A DNA stretch of 64,000 nt from Plasmodiophora brassicae (Eukaryota; Endomyxa: Phytomyxea; Phytomyxea; Plasmodiophorida): contig CP145409.1 of assembly GCA_036867785.1 (NCBI GenBank), positions 1,488,001-1,552,000 of the forward strand, read 5' to 3'. Both the position numbers and the translations under genes were made by a program. Shown in pieces: positions 45,339-56,876 of the stretch. Under the pieces are notes generated by a model. It made no database searches, had not been told where the DNA came from, and worked only from the letters and a program-made list of their open reading frames with translations. The stretch's first letter is position 1; the number at the start of each line of letters is the position of its first letter.

Positions 45339-48300
45339 ATGGCCGATCGCGGTCGAACGGCGGAGTCAGATGTCCAAGATCTCGACGCGCAGCTCGCTGA
45401 GGCCGAGCGACAGGAGAAGATCGCGCGCATCGCATTCCTGCGACAGCAAACCGCATCGTACTCCTGCATCGCCACGACGCCGACGACGCAGCCTCGCCCA
45501 ACCATTGTGGACGGCGTAGTGCGTCCAGGTACAGATCGCGTGCCTCCGCCTCGGTTCGACGGCAAGCACGAATCGTTTGCCGCTTGGGCGCCCGCCGCCG
45601 CGTCTTGGTTTACCAACCGTGGATTCGCGGGAATTGTCGGCATCGACCTGGACGGATCGCCGACTCCGAGTATCCCCGACAATGTGGACGCGGATCTGGA
45701 GGCAACTGCTCGGGAGATACTCTTGTTTCAGATGGTCGACAAGACCGTTCTGATCGGCTACAACTTGCTGTACGCCGGTACATCGGCGCAATGCTGGCGC
45801 GCTCTCTTCCGCATGCTGCGATCCTGCACGTTTTCGTCTGTCATTCGTGCTTCTAAAGATTTGTTCAGTGTTCGACAGCAAGCCGGTGAATCGGTCGCCT
45901 TGTACGCGGCTCGTCTGCAAGCCGTTGCCCAACGTTTCCGTACAACAGTCCCGAACGACATGCTTCACATGACGGATTCCTTCCTGGCTGTCCTGATGGC
46001 TGGCAACGCCTCGTCAGAATTGGACACGGCCGCATCCAACCTGCACAGTCGTGGACTCGAACCGCGGCCTACCGTCACTGAGGTCGTGTCCACGCTCACA
46101 TCAGAAGAGCAGCGCATTCAAGAGGCTCATGCTGACCGGGAGATATCGTTCGCAACGGCGAACCGTGCAAGCGCCACCGCACACCCGATCAAGGCTCCCG
46201 AACGCGATGGACTGTGCGTCCTACATACGACCTCGAGGAAGCCGCACACGAATGGCAACTGTTTCCTACAGCGCTCGTTGTGGCGGACGACATCGAATAC
46301 ATCGTCGCAACCTGATCAGTACGTCCCGGTTCGCGCCATGTCTGCACGTCACCCCGCCGTAGACAACAGTTTCGTCGGCCTGCTCGATTCTGGATGTTCC
46401 ACCACAATGACGCCCCTGCGTGAGCATCTCGGCGCTTACCGACATGTCGCCGGACCGACGGTTGAACTTGCAGACCTGTCTCATACGACCACTTCCGGAT
46501 GTGGCGTGACGTCATTGGGCGCTGATCAGTCCCAAATGGCGCCTATCGATTCGCTGCACGTCCCACGACTCGGCCAAGCGCTCGTCTCCGTTGGACAGAT
46601 CACCCGATCCGGGCACAAGATCGTCTTCGATGGGCCCAACGCGACCATCTATTCCAAGGACCACTGGACGTCCCCTGTCGGGACCCCGCTAGCGGTCAGC
46701 ACGCGAGCAGCCAATAATCTCTACAGGATCGCCCTGCGTGCTCCCGCTGCCCCATCGTTAACTGAAATTTATTCATCGGCTGCGCCCAGCGTGTCCTGCC
46801 GCGCCGCCACAGTCGCCTCCGCATCGCCCGCCCTTTGGCACGCGCGCGTTGGACATCTCGGCTACGTCAATCTGCGTCTCCTGCAGCGCCGCTGTCGGGG
46901 AATGGCCGTCGATCAGCCCATTCCCAAGCTTCAGGATCGATGTCCATTGGAGGCCTGTCTTCTCACCAAAGGCAAGCGCTCATCATTCCCTCCCAGTACG
47001 TCCCGAGCACGTCGCGTTGGCGATCTCGTCCATAGTGACCTCTCCGGGCGGTGGCCTGTCGTCGGTATTGGCGGTTTCGAGTATTACCAGACCATGCTGG
47101 ATGATTCAACGCGCTACCTGACCGTCTACCTGCTCCGTCGGAAATCGGACGCCCTCGATGTCATCAAGCACTACGATGCACGTCTCCGCAACCAGGAGGG
47201 ACGTGGCATTTCCGACTTCCAAACAGACGGCGGGGGCGAGTTTAATTCCAAGGCATGCGTTACGTTCTACAATGAGTCCGGCATCCTTCATCGCAAGTCG
47301 GTTCCGTATACGCCCGAGCAGAACGGCCGAGCCGAAATTGTCAACTACAGCCTGTGCTGTATCGAAGGCGCTATCCGGTGTCACGCGCGTATGCCCGATT
47401 TCACCTGGCCCTGGTCGCTCTCGTATTCTGCCGTCCTCTACAATGTCCATCCTCGATCCGTCCTTCCGGGACGTCGCTCATCGTTCCAGGCGGCTCGCTT
47501 CGCTAAACGTGATGTATCTTCCCTGCGCGTCTACGGCTGCGACGCGTACGCCATGCGCCCTCACCCCTCTTCGAAGAAGCCGACCAAACTGGATCATCGT
47601 CGCGTTCGCGCTGTATTCATCGGCTTTACGCCAGGGATGAAGGCATGGCGCTTCTATGACGTCGAACGAGGTGACACATTCGAGAGCACGACGGCCGAAT
47701 TCCTGGAAACGTCGTTCACCTTCGGCTTCGGGCGGTCGAACTCTGGTCTCGAGTCTTCACAGGCCGCGCCCGTACTCGCCGCCAGTTCCCCGTCCACCGT
47801 TGCCGTTCTTACATCATCACCCGCTGCTGCCGACGCCGTTATCCCACCGCTACCATCAGCATCCCCCGTTCCGGTGTCATCCATTGTCGTGTCGTCTCCG
47901 TCATCTGATCGTCTTCAACCATCTGCGCATACCCATCATGCTCCCCTGCCTGATCTCGCCGGCCACGTCGGTCATTCTAATAACGACGCTGCTGTCGACG
48001 CTGATAACCACGACGGCAACCGCGCATCCAGCATCGTTGATGCCGACGTTAAGGACCATCAGGAGGCCGGCAACGACGCTGGTGCTGATTCCCCTGCTGA
48101 CATGGATATTGACGCCGCTCAGCCGTCCGCCAACGATGGTGTTGATTCTCCTGCTGACATGGATGTTGCGGCTGATGCCGCCAACGATGGTGATGACTCT
48201 CCTGCTGACATGGATATTGCGGCTGATGTCGTCGCCGACGACGATGTTCTGGACATGCCGCATCCTCGTCGATCTACACGTCATCGTCAACCACCGGGCG

Positions 48301-50312
48301 AATGGTGGAAGGGTCCCGCGAAGGCAAACCGGTCCTCCACCCGGTGGGCGTCAACGGTGGACGCCTGGTTCCAGCACCCAGTGCTGACAGCCCCAATTCA
48401 ACGTCCGCCACGCCCATCGCGCCGCCAGATTCACCACTGGCTACAGGTCGAAGAACGCCGGCTCATCCGCGAGGCCATCCGCTCCCATCGACCGGCCGCT
48501 CGTCGTGGCATTGTCTCCGCCTGCCGCGTTAAGATACAGGCGCCAATCGACCCAGCAGCTCTACCACGACCCGATCTCTCGAGTCTGAAAGCGATCGATG
48601 TTCCTGTTCCTAATACGATGGCCGAGGCCCTCTGATCGTCGTTCGCCGGCCACTGGTGGGACGCTGCCCTCACCCAGATGGCAACGCTGGACTCCAAGGA
48701 CACGTTCGGCCCGCTCATCGACCTGCCGAAAGGTAAGATCGCTGTTGGCGCCAAGTGGGTGTTCCGGGTCAAGTCTTCGCTCAGTGGCGACGGTGGCATC
48801 CGTAAGTTCAGCGCTCGTCTCTGCGCTCAAGGGTTCAGACAGCGCCCCGGCATCGACTTCGACGACACCTTCGCGCCGACCGCCCGTGCCACCGCGTTCC
48901 TCGTGATTCTAGCGCTCGAAGCTCAGCACAACCTGCATCTTCGACAGGTCGACTGGGTAGCCGCATATCTGAACGCCGACATGCTCCACGATGTCTACAT
49001 CCGCCAGCCGGACGGCTTTACTGACCACCATGTCCCGTATCGAGTTCGTCAACTCAAGAAGGCTCTTTATGGTACAAAACAAGGCGCCGAACGTTGGTAC
49101 AAGACGCTCCGCGATATGCTGCTCTCGCTCGGTTTCGAAACGATCATCACGGACCCGTGCGTCTTCAGGTACAACCGCGATGGCAAGTTCATTGTCATGT
49201 CTGTGCACACCGACGACGGCCTGCTGGCGTACAACGACGTCGTGTTCGCAGAATCGCTTCTCGTCCAGCTCTCTGCCATGGCCGAGATCACTGATCAAGG
49301 TGAACCATCGACATTACTCGGCATGCGGATCCGACGCGACCCTGGCACAGGCGCCATCACACTCGATCAAGCTGAGTACATTGAGAAGGTACTCGACGAC
49401 TTCAACATGTCCAATTGTCATCCGGTCGACACGCCGCACCAACCCGGCGTTCATCTGACCAAGTCGATGAGTCCCCAATCGGACATCGAACGGGACGAAA
49501 TGACGAACAAACCATACCTGAAGCTCATCGGATGTCTGACATGGCTCGCCCATCGCTGCCGTCCCGACATCGCGTACATAACGAACGTGCTCGCCCAGTT
49601 CTCGTCAAACCCCGGCATCTCTCACTGGCGCGCGGGCCAACGTGTTCTGAAGTACCTCGCGGGTACGACGACGCGCGGCATTCGTTACGAGCGTAAACCG
49701 CAGGATCTCTTGCTCGCATACGCCGATGCTGACTGGGCCTCCGATCCGGATACACGCCGGTCCCGTTCCGGCCATGTCATTCTGATGGCCGGCGGCCCCG
49801 TTCATTGGCAGTCACGACGCCAGGACCTAGGCGCCGTTAAGGTCAGTTTATCATCAACGCATGCCGAGATTAAATCGTTGTGCGCCGTTTCCCGGCAGCT
49901 TGCCTGGATCCGAACGTTCCTGGACGAGATAGGCTTCCCGCGTCCCGGTCCGACGATCGTGTACGAGGATAACCAAGGCGAGAAGGCCTGGTCCGGATAT
50001 CGTCGGATGGACGATCGCACGAAAGATATCGAGGTGCAGTTTCATTACACCCGCGAGGCTGTCGAGGCCGGTCTGGTTGTGGTTCATAAGTGCCCGTCCG
50101 CCGAGATGGCCGCCGATTACCTGACGAAGCCCGCTCTCAGCACTTCGTTTCACGCGAACCTTATCCTGGCGGACATCACCGACACCAGTCCCAGGACGTG
50201 TGCTGCTGGAGGGGGCGTGTCGAACTCCATATCCAGCAGCACACTCGTGCAGCACACCGACGCTGCCACGCACTCCGCAAGTCTGGTGTCAGCGCCGCCC
50301 GCGATGATGTAA
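45339..50312 (+). pseudogene. copia-A gag-pol coding region, copy 3 (about one break)
   Basis: Open frames identical to copies 1 and 2; protease near 46,380, integrase near 47,015-47,350, reverse transcriptase from about 48,725 and RNase H near 49,715-50,085. Confidence 0.88.
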
Positions 50313-50407
50313 CGTGCACCGCGTCTCACGTCTACGACGTTGCCCGTCACACCCAATATCTTCGCTCTATATCCATCAATATATATCACTCTGATTTCGT
50401 CGTTTCA
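50218..50407 (+). repeat. copia-A 3' LTR, copy 3
   Basis: 190 bp, same as the 3' LTRs of copies 1 and 2. Confidence 0.92.
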
Positions 50408-51150
50408 TCCCGTAGCTGGCCGCGTTCTGACTCCACTTTCTGCCTCTTGGAGTTGCCGAGGTACGGCACTAGCAGCGTTGGTTCACGAGGAACGGGGTCT
50501 TTGCGTCTGAAACACTCGACGGTTGCACCATCTTTCCGGGTATAGGCGTGGCCACTCCATCGCGATCCCTGGCCTGAGACGGATTCATCTAGGGGAGTCT
50601 CACTGTCTCCTAATTCCAAGTACGGGCCACGGCCACCGTTAACGGTGGCCCGTCCTTGGAATTAGGAGGTTGCCATTCACTTCAAGCTGGCGGTCCGGTA
50701 CAGGCTCGATGGCGGTTTCACGATCGGCAGGGCCGTGGATGGACGACGGTTGCGCGTCAGCGGCGCCATGTCACTTGGGTGATTTGGACTGAGCACCCCA
50801 CCAAGTCCCCGCAATTCGTGGCGGACTCCGCTCGGCTTTACTCTAGGGCCTGCTTCATATAAGGCGGGGTGATGAGGTTTTTGGCCGCCTCAGGTCGACC
50901 GGTTAAAAATGACGATTCTCCAGTGTGCCTTGTGCGGCCACCGGATCCGTCGTCGTCATTGGGCACGCGATGACTTCGGTGAGTCACGGCTCTATGGCTT
51001 GTGGTCGTGAGCCGCGTAGCCAGGATTTCGGCAACGGACATGCGACGTACACCAGGCCCTTGCCGCCACCTCAATCCTCTGAACGCCACGTCCGCCGCCG
51101 TCTGTTGTCGTCGAGTTCGGACAGCCCCTGCTCGTCTGAGGCCATCAGCC
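50408..51150. other. spacer between copia-A and the CACTA-like relic, copy 3
   Basis: Same content as 30,442-31,184; palindrome at 50,607-50,669; no recognised gene. Confidence 0.5.
50607..50669. repeat. palindrome, copy 3
   Basis: Identical to the palindrome at 30,641-30,703. Confidence 0.8.
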
Positions 51151-54100
51151 ATGCCCAATCACACCTATGGCCACCAGCAGGCGATATACATGGGGCACAA
51201 CCTCTACAAAGAAAGTTGGACACAGTTTCCAGATGATGACCCTGTCGGACGAAAGTGCGAGTCGTGGTTCAAAGAGTGTCTGAAGAGACGATCACCAGAC
51301 GTTGGTCGACGTTTCGGCGAGGTCATCCAAGGTACTTTTGAAATCGAATCGAGGCGGCAATTAGGCGCTAACTACGCTTCTGGCGAATGGTCTGTAGGGA
51401 CCAAATTAAAACAGACGAAGAGATGCTCGAACGTATGAAAACAGGCGACCTTCGCCCCGATCCGTATTCAGGCACTTTGCCTTACAAGTTCGGGAACGCC
51501 ACTCAGTTCACGCTTTGTACTCTACATTGTTTGTTGCTCAACACGATGCAGCGAATCTTCGACATGGTAGGTTGCCCTGCCGATAAGAAGGACATGAATA
51601 TCGAGCCGGTACCATGCCGTGATGGATGAATATCATAGTGGGCTGATCATTCATTGCCAATGCATATTGAAGTCGCGTGCGGTCGTCCAATGACAAACCC
51701 GGAAGGAAGGTACCCGTTGAAGTTTCGAGCGCCGAAAAGTCGAACAAGAAAATGTCAGCTACAGCGACGATTGTTGAATCCGTCCTGGGTAAAATCCGTT
51801 GGTGTACAGGTATGTCCGTAGAGTCTTCACAGTTACGTGACCTGAATATCTTCGTCATAGGGAACGGCGATAAACCCAGGAATTGCTTTCATCGTCGGTC
51901 GTGGAAGGCGCATGATTACATCCAATGGCTCGGGGACTTTGGCGTCGCTGTGTTTCATTCTGTGATCCATCGCTTCCTCGACAGCAAGGCTACAAGACAA
52001 TGGTGGAACGCGATGTTCGAATTCCTGCAGGCAGCCAACGAAATACTTTCAAAGTTTTCACGTCAAGACCTCCCGGCGATTAGTCTGCGATTTCGTCAGT
52101 CACTGGCGAAACTAGAGATGCTGTCTCATATCCTGCTGATAACGATTTCGGTATGATGCATGTGCCGTTGACTTGTTCCATCTTTCTGCTAAGTATCGTG
52201 AATTTAAGGTCCATTCCCTGGTTCATGTTCCGGATATCGTCGAGTTCTTTGGCCCGATGTCCGGATTCGTGTGGACGTTTCCATTGAAAGATGGATGAAA
52301 CTTATGTATGCACATCGACACGGGGTCAATCTGCCAACATCGTTGCCAACTATCAGCTGTTGTCAGCTGCCGTCAGGCTCAGGTAAGTGCACGTCACGTG
52401 CACTGTCGAGGACCATGTCCTACCACCGGCACACGATGACGCTGTGACTGTGCGCGGCTGTGTCACGTCCACAAAAGAGGCTCCGCCACCGTCGCCGTTG
52501 CCGGTAACGGCTTTGGCAAGCCCTGTTACACTGCGTTACGTCGCCATCGTCTCGCGCCGATGTCAGTGGAATAAATCACTTCGTTATCGTCTTCATCAGA
52601 TTAACAGTCGTACGCGTTCTACGCGCTTCGAGGCGGCGAGCCCGCCGGCGCCCCGCGCGCCGGTGCCATCCAGTGCCAGTCCCGCGTCACTGTGTCTCTG
52701 CCCTGACCCTGCTTCTGCACAACGCGCCACGAACGCCCACTCCAGTCGCGCCACGCGCCAGAGAGCCGAGGCAGATCGCGCAAGCAAGGCAGGCCGTCAT
52801 TACGGGAATCCAGAACCAGTACCGGAACGTAAGCGCCAGGCGTACGCCGGTCGTACGGGCCTCAATCGCTTGCCTCAACCTCTTCTCGATATAACGTTGT
52901 CCGCCGGCGCCTTCGGCGTCGGTGTCGTCCCGAGCCAGGTCCTCCTCTCTGTGTCGTCATTGACGACTTTGCCCCAGCATATCGCGCCACACCTGTCAGC
53001 TCTAGCTACGCCACGATCCGTCTCGTGTCGCGTCAACAAGCCAAGACATACGAGCACGAGCAAGGTCGTGTTGTACATGATCCAGAGTCGAAGGTCCAGC
53101 CGGGACACGTCCGTTCGACCGCCTTCCGCATGCAACCGCGTGCCGTTGGAGGGGGCGTGTCGAGGACCATGTCCTACCACCGGCACACGATGACGGTGTG
53201 ACTGTGCGCGGCTGTGTCACGTCCACAAAAGAGGCTCCGCCACCGTCGCCGTTGCCGGTAACGGCTTTGGCAAGCCCTGTTACACTGCGTTACGTCGCCA
53301 TCGTCTCGCGCCGATGTCAGTGGAATAAATCACTTCGTTATCGTCTTCATCATGCACTACAGTGATCGTACTCTTATGTTCACGTGCTGCGGTTTAGGTG
53401 CGACTACAGTGCTGAATATGCTTGCAACAAGGGCGGTCCCTTGCTGTTTGGACAGTCTCTGTATTTGCGAATGGATCCGGCTGCCAACGACATGGTGTGG
53501 TGGAATTCGTCGACGGTTCACGAAAGCGGAGCGCATCTCTGACGATCTTCGGTGCTGGCTCCACCATCGCTTTGTAACGAAGGATTGGGCGTTGGTCAAC
53601 GATCATCCTTGGGTGATGCACTACCTCGAAGCACGCGAGTCGTTTGCCGATGCAGCCAACGCCTCAATCAGCAACTACAACGAAATTTCCCGTGCACTGG
53701 GCCAGTTCGATACGTTCTGTCGTGGCCGTTTCGGGACCCACCTGGTTCACGATGAGGCCACCGTTTACCAGAACGTCACGTCCAGATGGGTATGTGAATC
53801 AGACCCACATAGCATAGTTATTCTCTGACATTATGTTGAACTCACAGGCATGTGACCTGGAAAGCTCGAAACGAGAACACAACCACTGACAATTACGTCG
53901 CGGTTGCAGATCCTTAGGGGAACATGTACCTTGGCGACATTGACCGACTGTTGCGCATCGAAATGCCACGTGTTGTCGATGAAACCCATCTATCCCTGAC
54001 ACCGTTGACGCTGGATTTATTTCAATGCACAAGGTTGGCGCGTATTTAATTCGTGTGTTCGACCTGTATATCTCTAATGTTGTTTTAGCTCGTTTGACAT

Positions 54101-54556
54101 GATTCCGTATCCGACATTCGGCAACATTCCCCGGTACGTTACCTGCAGAAGGACCGACGTACCCTTGGCGTTTCGGATAGCCCGCTGTTCCCAATCGAGC
54201 ACGTCATACCGGCGCATGTGGTGTTGGTGCCTAGCGCTCTGCCAAGAGACCCACGTCGCAGATTGCGAGTCCCTATTCACCTGGTGTGCTTGCTTTCCAG
54301 AGCGAATACCACGGCTGCTGGCATGGTGACAACATCAAGACGTTGTTGAACGTATTGCTGCTCATGTGAACAATACCTGTCGTAATACACTGTTGGCCGT
54401 CGATGAACGAAGCGATGTCCTGCCGGACGTCTTGAGTGTATCTCCAATGTATGCATTTAGATATATTTGTGATACAATAGAGTTATCCGTAAACCCCCTA
54501 AACTGACAGCGAGTCACAGTCTGTTCACCACCAGAATGGGTGCGCGGCCTCGTCAT
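51151..54556 (+). pseudogene. CACTA-like transposase relic, copy 3
   Basis: Same as the relic at 31,185-34,590; contains copia-B at 52,404-53,352. Confidence 0.7.
52404..53352 (+). mobile_element. copia-B (TRIM-like), array copy 3
   Basis: Third passenger copy; LTRs 52,404-52,598 and 53,158-53,352, TGCAC duplications retained. Confidence 0.9.
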
Positions 54557-54655
54557 GAGGTTCCAAATATAGACTGGCGGGCAAACTTTGAAAGGCCTCT
54601 GGGACGGTCCCCCAAAAAGTTTTCAACTTCACTCTGAGTTGCAACAGTGGTCGTC

Positions 54656-55082
54656 ATGGACACGTCATCGTCGTCTTCCAGCGAGAGCGAGGTCAGCGTT
54701 CAGGCGATTGCGGCACCAGTAGGCCATGGCCAGCCCGACCAGTCCGAATTCAAGCCGAAGGGAAAGAAGGTTCGCGATTTCGTGTCCACTGAGCACATCT
54801 CTGCGCTGGCTGACAGCTACTACTCGCACTTCGAGCATGACTGCGAGGGCCGCAAGAAGGCGGTGACGCAAGTGATTCCAGGAGCGGGTTTGGAAACAGG
54901 TCAGGTTCACGATTTGGGCAACTCGTACTCCTGGTATTGATTTATGTTTCAAGCTCTACGCTGAGTACCGACAAAAGTTCCCCCATTCGACGTTCTGCGA
55001 GGCGAACTTGAAGGTTCGCCCTCGCGACACGCTCCTGGAGCTCAAAACCGGTACCTCCAACATGGAAAACGTGCCGAAACGC
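54656..55082 (+). pseudogene. BED-like gene, 5' part, array copy 3
   Basis: Identical to 34,690-35,116. This copy lies closest to the presumed 3' part at 56,492, with only the truncated copia-A between them, and may be the original location. Confidence 0.45.
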
Positions 55083-55272
55083 TGTCGAACTCCATATCCA
55101 GCAGCACACTCGTGCAGCACACCGACGCTGCCACGCACTCCGCAAGTCTGGTGTCAGCGCCGCACGCGATGATGTAACGTGCACCGCGTCTCACGTCTAC
55201 GACGTTGCCCGTCACACCCAATATCTTCGCTCTATATCCATCAATATATATCACTCTGATTTCGTCGTTTCA
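55083..55272 (+). repeat. copia-A 5' LTR, copy 4
   Basis: 190 bp with the T/A marker bases (55,149 and 55,164) shared with the LTRs opening copies 2 and 3; primer site at 55,273-55,286. Confidence 0.92.
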
Positions 55273-56491
55273 GATTAACAGTCGTAACCGCGCTCTGGGC
55301 GTCTCGCTCGCGTCCAACGTCATGGCCGATCGCGGTCGAACGGCGGAGTCAGATGTCCAAGATCTCGACGCGCAGCTCGCTGAGGCCGAGCGACAGGAGA
55401 AGATCGCGCGCATCGCATTCCTGCGACAGCAAACCGCATCGTACTCCTGCATCGCCACGACGCCGACGACGCAGCCTCGCCCAACCATTGTGGACGGCGT
55501 AGTGCGTCCAGGTACAGATCGCGTGCCTCCGCCTCGGTTCGACGGCAAGCACGAATCGTTTGCCGCTTGGGCGCCCGCCGCCGCGTCTTGGTTTACCAAC
55601 CGTGGATTCGCGGGAATTGTCGGCATCGACCTGGACGGATCGCCGACTCCGAGTATCCCCGACAATGTGGACGCGGATCTGGAGGCAACTGCTCGGGAGA
55701 TACTCTTGTTTCAGATGGTCGACAAGACCGTTCTGATCGGCTACAACTTGCTGTACGCCGGTACATCGGCGCAATGCTGGCGCGCTCTCTTCCGCATGCT
55801 GCGATCCTGCACGTTTTCGTCTGTCATTCGTGCTTCTAAAGATTTGTTCAGTGTTCGACAGCAAGCCGGTGAATCGGTCGCCTTGTACGCGGCTCGTCTG
55901 CAAGCCGCTGCCCAACGTTTCCGTACAACAGTCCCGAACGACATGCTTCACATGACGGATTCCTTCCTGGCTGTCCTGATGGCTGGCAACGCCTCGTCAG
56001 AATTGGACACGGCCGCATCCAACCTGCACAGTCGTGGACTCGAACCGCGGCCTACCGTCACTGAGGTCGTGTCCACGCTCACATCAGAAGAGCAGCGCAT
56101 TCAAGAGGCTCATGCTGACCGGGAGATATCGTTCGCAACGGCGAACCGTGCAAGCGCCACCGCACACCCGATCAAGGCTCCCGAACGCGATGGACTTTGC
56201 GTCCTACATACGACCTCGAGGAAGCCGCACACGAATGGCAACTGTTTCCTACAGCGCTCGTTGTGGCGGACGACATCGAATACATCGTCGCAACCTGATC
56301 AGTACGTCCCGGTTCGCGCCATGTCTGCCCGTCACCCCGCCGTAGACAACAGTTTCGTCGGCCTGCTCGATTCTGGATGTTCCACCACAATGACGCCCCT
56401 GCGCGAGCATCTCGGCGCTTACCGACATGTCGCCGGACCGACGGTTGAACTTGCAGACCTGTCTCGTACGACCACTTCCGGACGTGGCGTG
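55083..56491 (+). mobile_element. copia-A, array copy 4, 3'-truncated
   Basis: The 5' LTR (55,083-55,272), leader and first 1.2 kb of gag/protease sequence are present. Homology to the other copies stops at 56,491. About six substitutions not present in copies 1-3 fall between about 55,900 and 56,490, so this is the remnant of an independent insertion, not a recent duplicate of copy 1. Everything from integrase onward is missing. Confidence 0.92.
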
Positions 56492-56839
56492 CTTCAAGCC
56501 AAGTCGGTGATTGAGCGACTTAAGACGCTCGAGTCACACTGCAAGCGGAACGTCATCCAGTTGCGTGGCTCAATCGTGCAGCGGAAGACCCCCGAAAAGA
56601 AGCCACGGGTTGAGTCGCCGTCTCCCCCTGACACGGCGGCTCCGAAGAACAAGGCGCAGGCTCTGTCCTGTCAGGCAATGGCGTTCACGCAGATCGCGAA
56701 AGCGATGCACGATCTAGGTCGCCTAACCGAGTCCCGGATCAAGCAAACGGAGCTCTCAAATCTCAAGGAGCTCCGTGGTGCGGGCGTCATTTCGGACGAG
56801 GAGTTCAGGCAGAAGGCCCGCACCCTTATGGGGCTTTAA
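55322..56839 (+). CDS. chimeric open frame: copia-A gag start joined to a SHOCT-like tail
   Basis: The gag frame of truncated copy 4 runs without interruption across the 56,491 junction into non-Copia sequence and stops at 56,839, giving about 505 residues. The first part is the usual gag and the beginning of protease (LLDSGCSTTM). The last 115 residues contain a charged helix-forming stretch (SVIERLKTLESHCKRN), a Pro/Ser-rich linker and a C-terminal helix pair. Whether it is transcribed is unknown; the copia LTR could in principle drive it. The simplest view is a deletion product that happens to keep frame. Confidence 0.6.
   Translation: MADRGRTAESDVQDLDAQLAEAERQEKIARIAFLRQQTASYSCIATTPTTQPRPTIVDGVVRPGTDRVPPPRFDGKHESFAAWAPAAASWFTNRGFAGIVGIDLDGSPTPSIPDNVDADLEATAREILLFQMVDKTVLIGYNLLYAGTSAQCWRALFRMLRSCTFSSVIRASKDLFSVRQQAGESVALYAARLQAAAQRFRTTVPNDMLHMTDSFLAVLMAGNASSELDTAASNLHSRGLEPRPTVTEVVSTLTSEEQRIQEAHADREISFATANRASATAHPIKAPERDGLCVLHTTSRKPHTNGNCFLQRSLWRTTSNTSSQPDQYVPVRAMSARHPAVDNSFVGLLDSGCSTTMTPLREHLGAYRHVAGPTVELADLSRTTTSGRGVLQAKSVIERLKTLESHCKRNVIQLRGSIVQRKTPEKKPRVESPSPPDTAAPKNKAQALSCQAMAFTQIAKAMHDLGRLTESRIKQTELSNLKELRGAGVISDEEFRQKARTLMGL
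56492..56839 (+). pseudogene. SHOCT-like C-terminal gene fragment
   Basis: The end of the frame reads LSNLKELRGAGVISDEEF followed by RQKARTLMGL and a stop. This matches the SHOCT pattern (short C-terminal domain, L..L...GVI..EEF...K..L). Before it are AMAFTQIAKAMHDLGRLTES and a basic, proline-rich linker. It may be the 3' part of the BED-like gene whose 5' part precedes each copia-A from copy 2 on, split by copia and trimmed by deletion. SHOCT function is poorly defined. No start of its own is visible. Confidence 0.5.
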
Positions 56840-56876
56840 ACATGGCGTGTATTTCGATAAAGGTTCTTCACGCTTG

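Larger units (their letters stand above)
45100..50407 (+). mobile_element. copia-A, array copy 3
   Basis: Same hybrid structure as copy 2, with LTRs at 45,100-45,289 and 50,218-50,407. About one coding break. Confidence 0.92.
25134..56491 (+). repeat. head-to-tail tandem array, 9,983-bp unit, 3 full copies plus a partial fourth
   Basis: Units start at 25,134, 35,117, 45,100 and 55,083, each exactly at the first base of a copia-A LTR. Every open frame is identical between the three full copies except one base in the spacer (C at 34,453 and the copy-3 equivalent, G at 44,436). The first LTR also differs from the LTRs opening copies 2-4 at two sites. The fourth copy stops at 56,491 and carries about six private substitutions. 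Each unit contains copia-A, a palindrome, a CACTA-like relic with copia-B inside, and the 5' part of a BED-like gene. An assembly artefact must be excluded. Confidence 0.93.
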
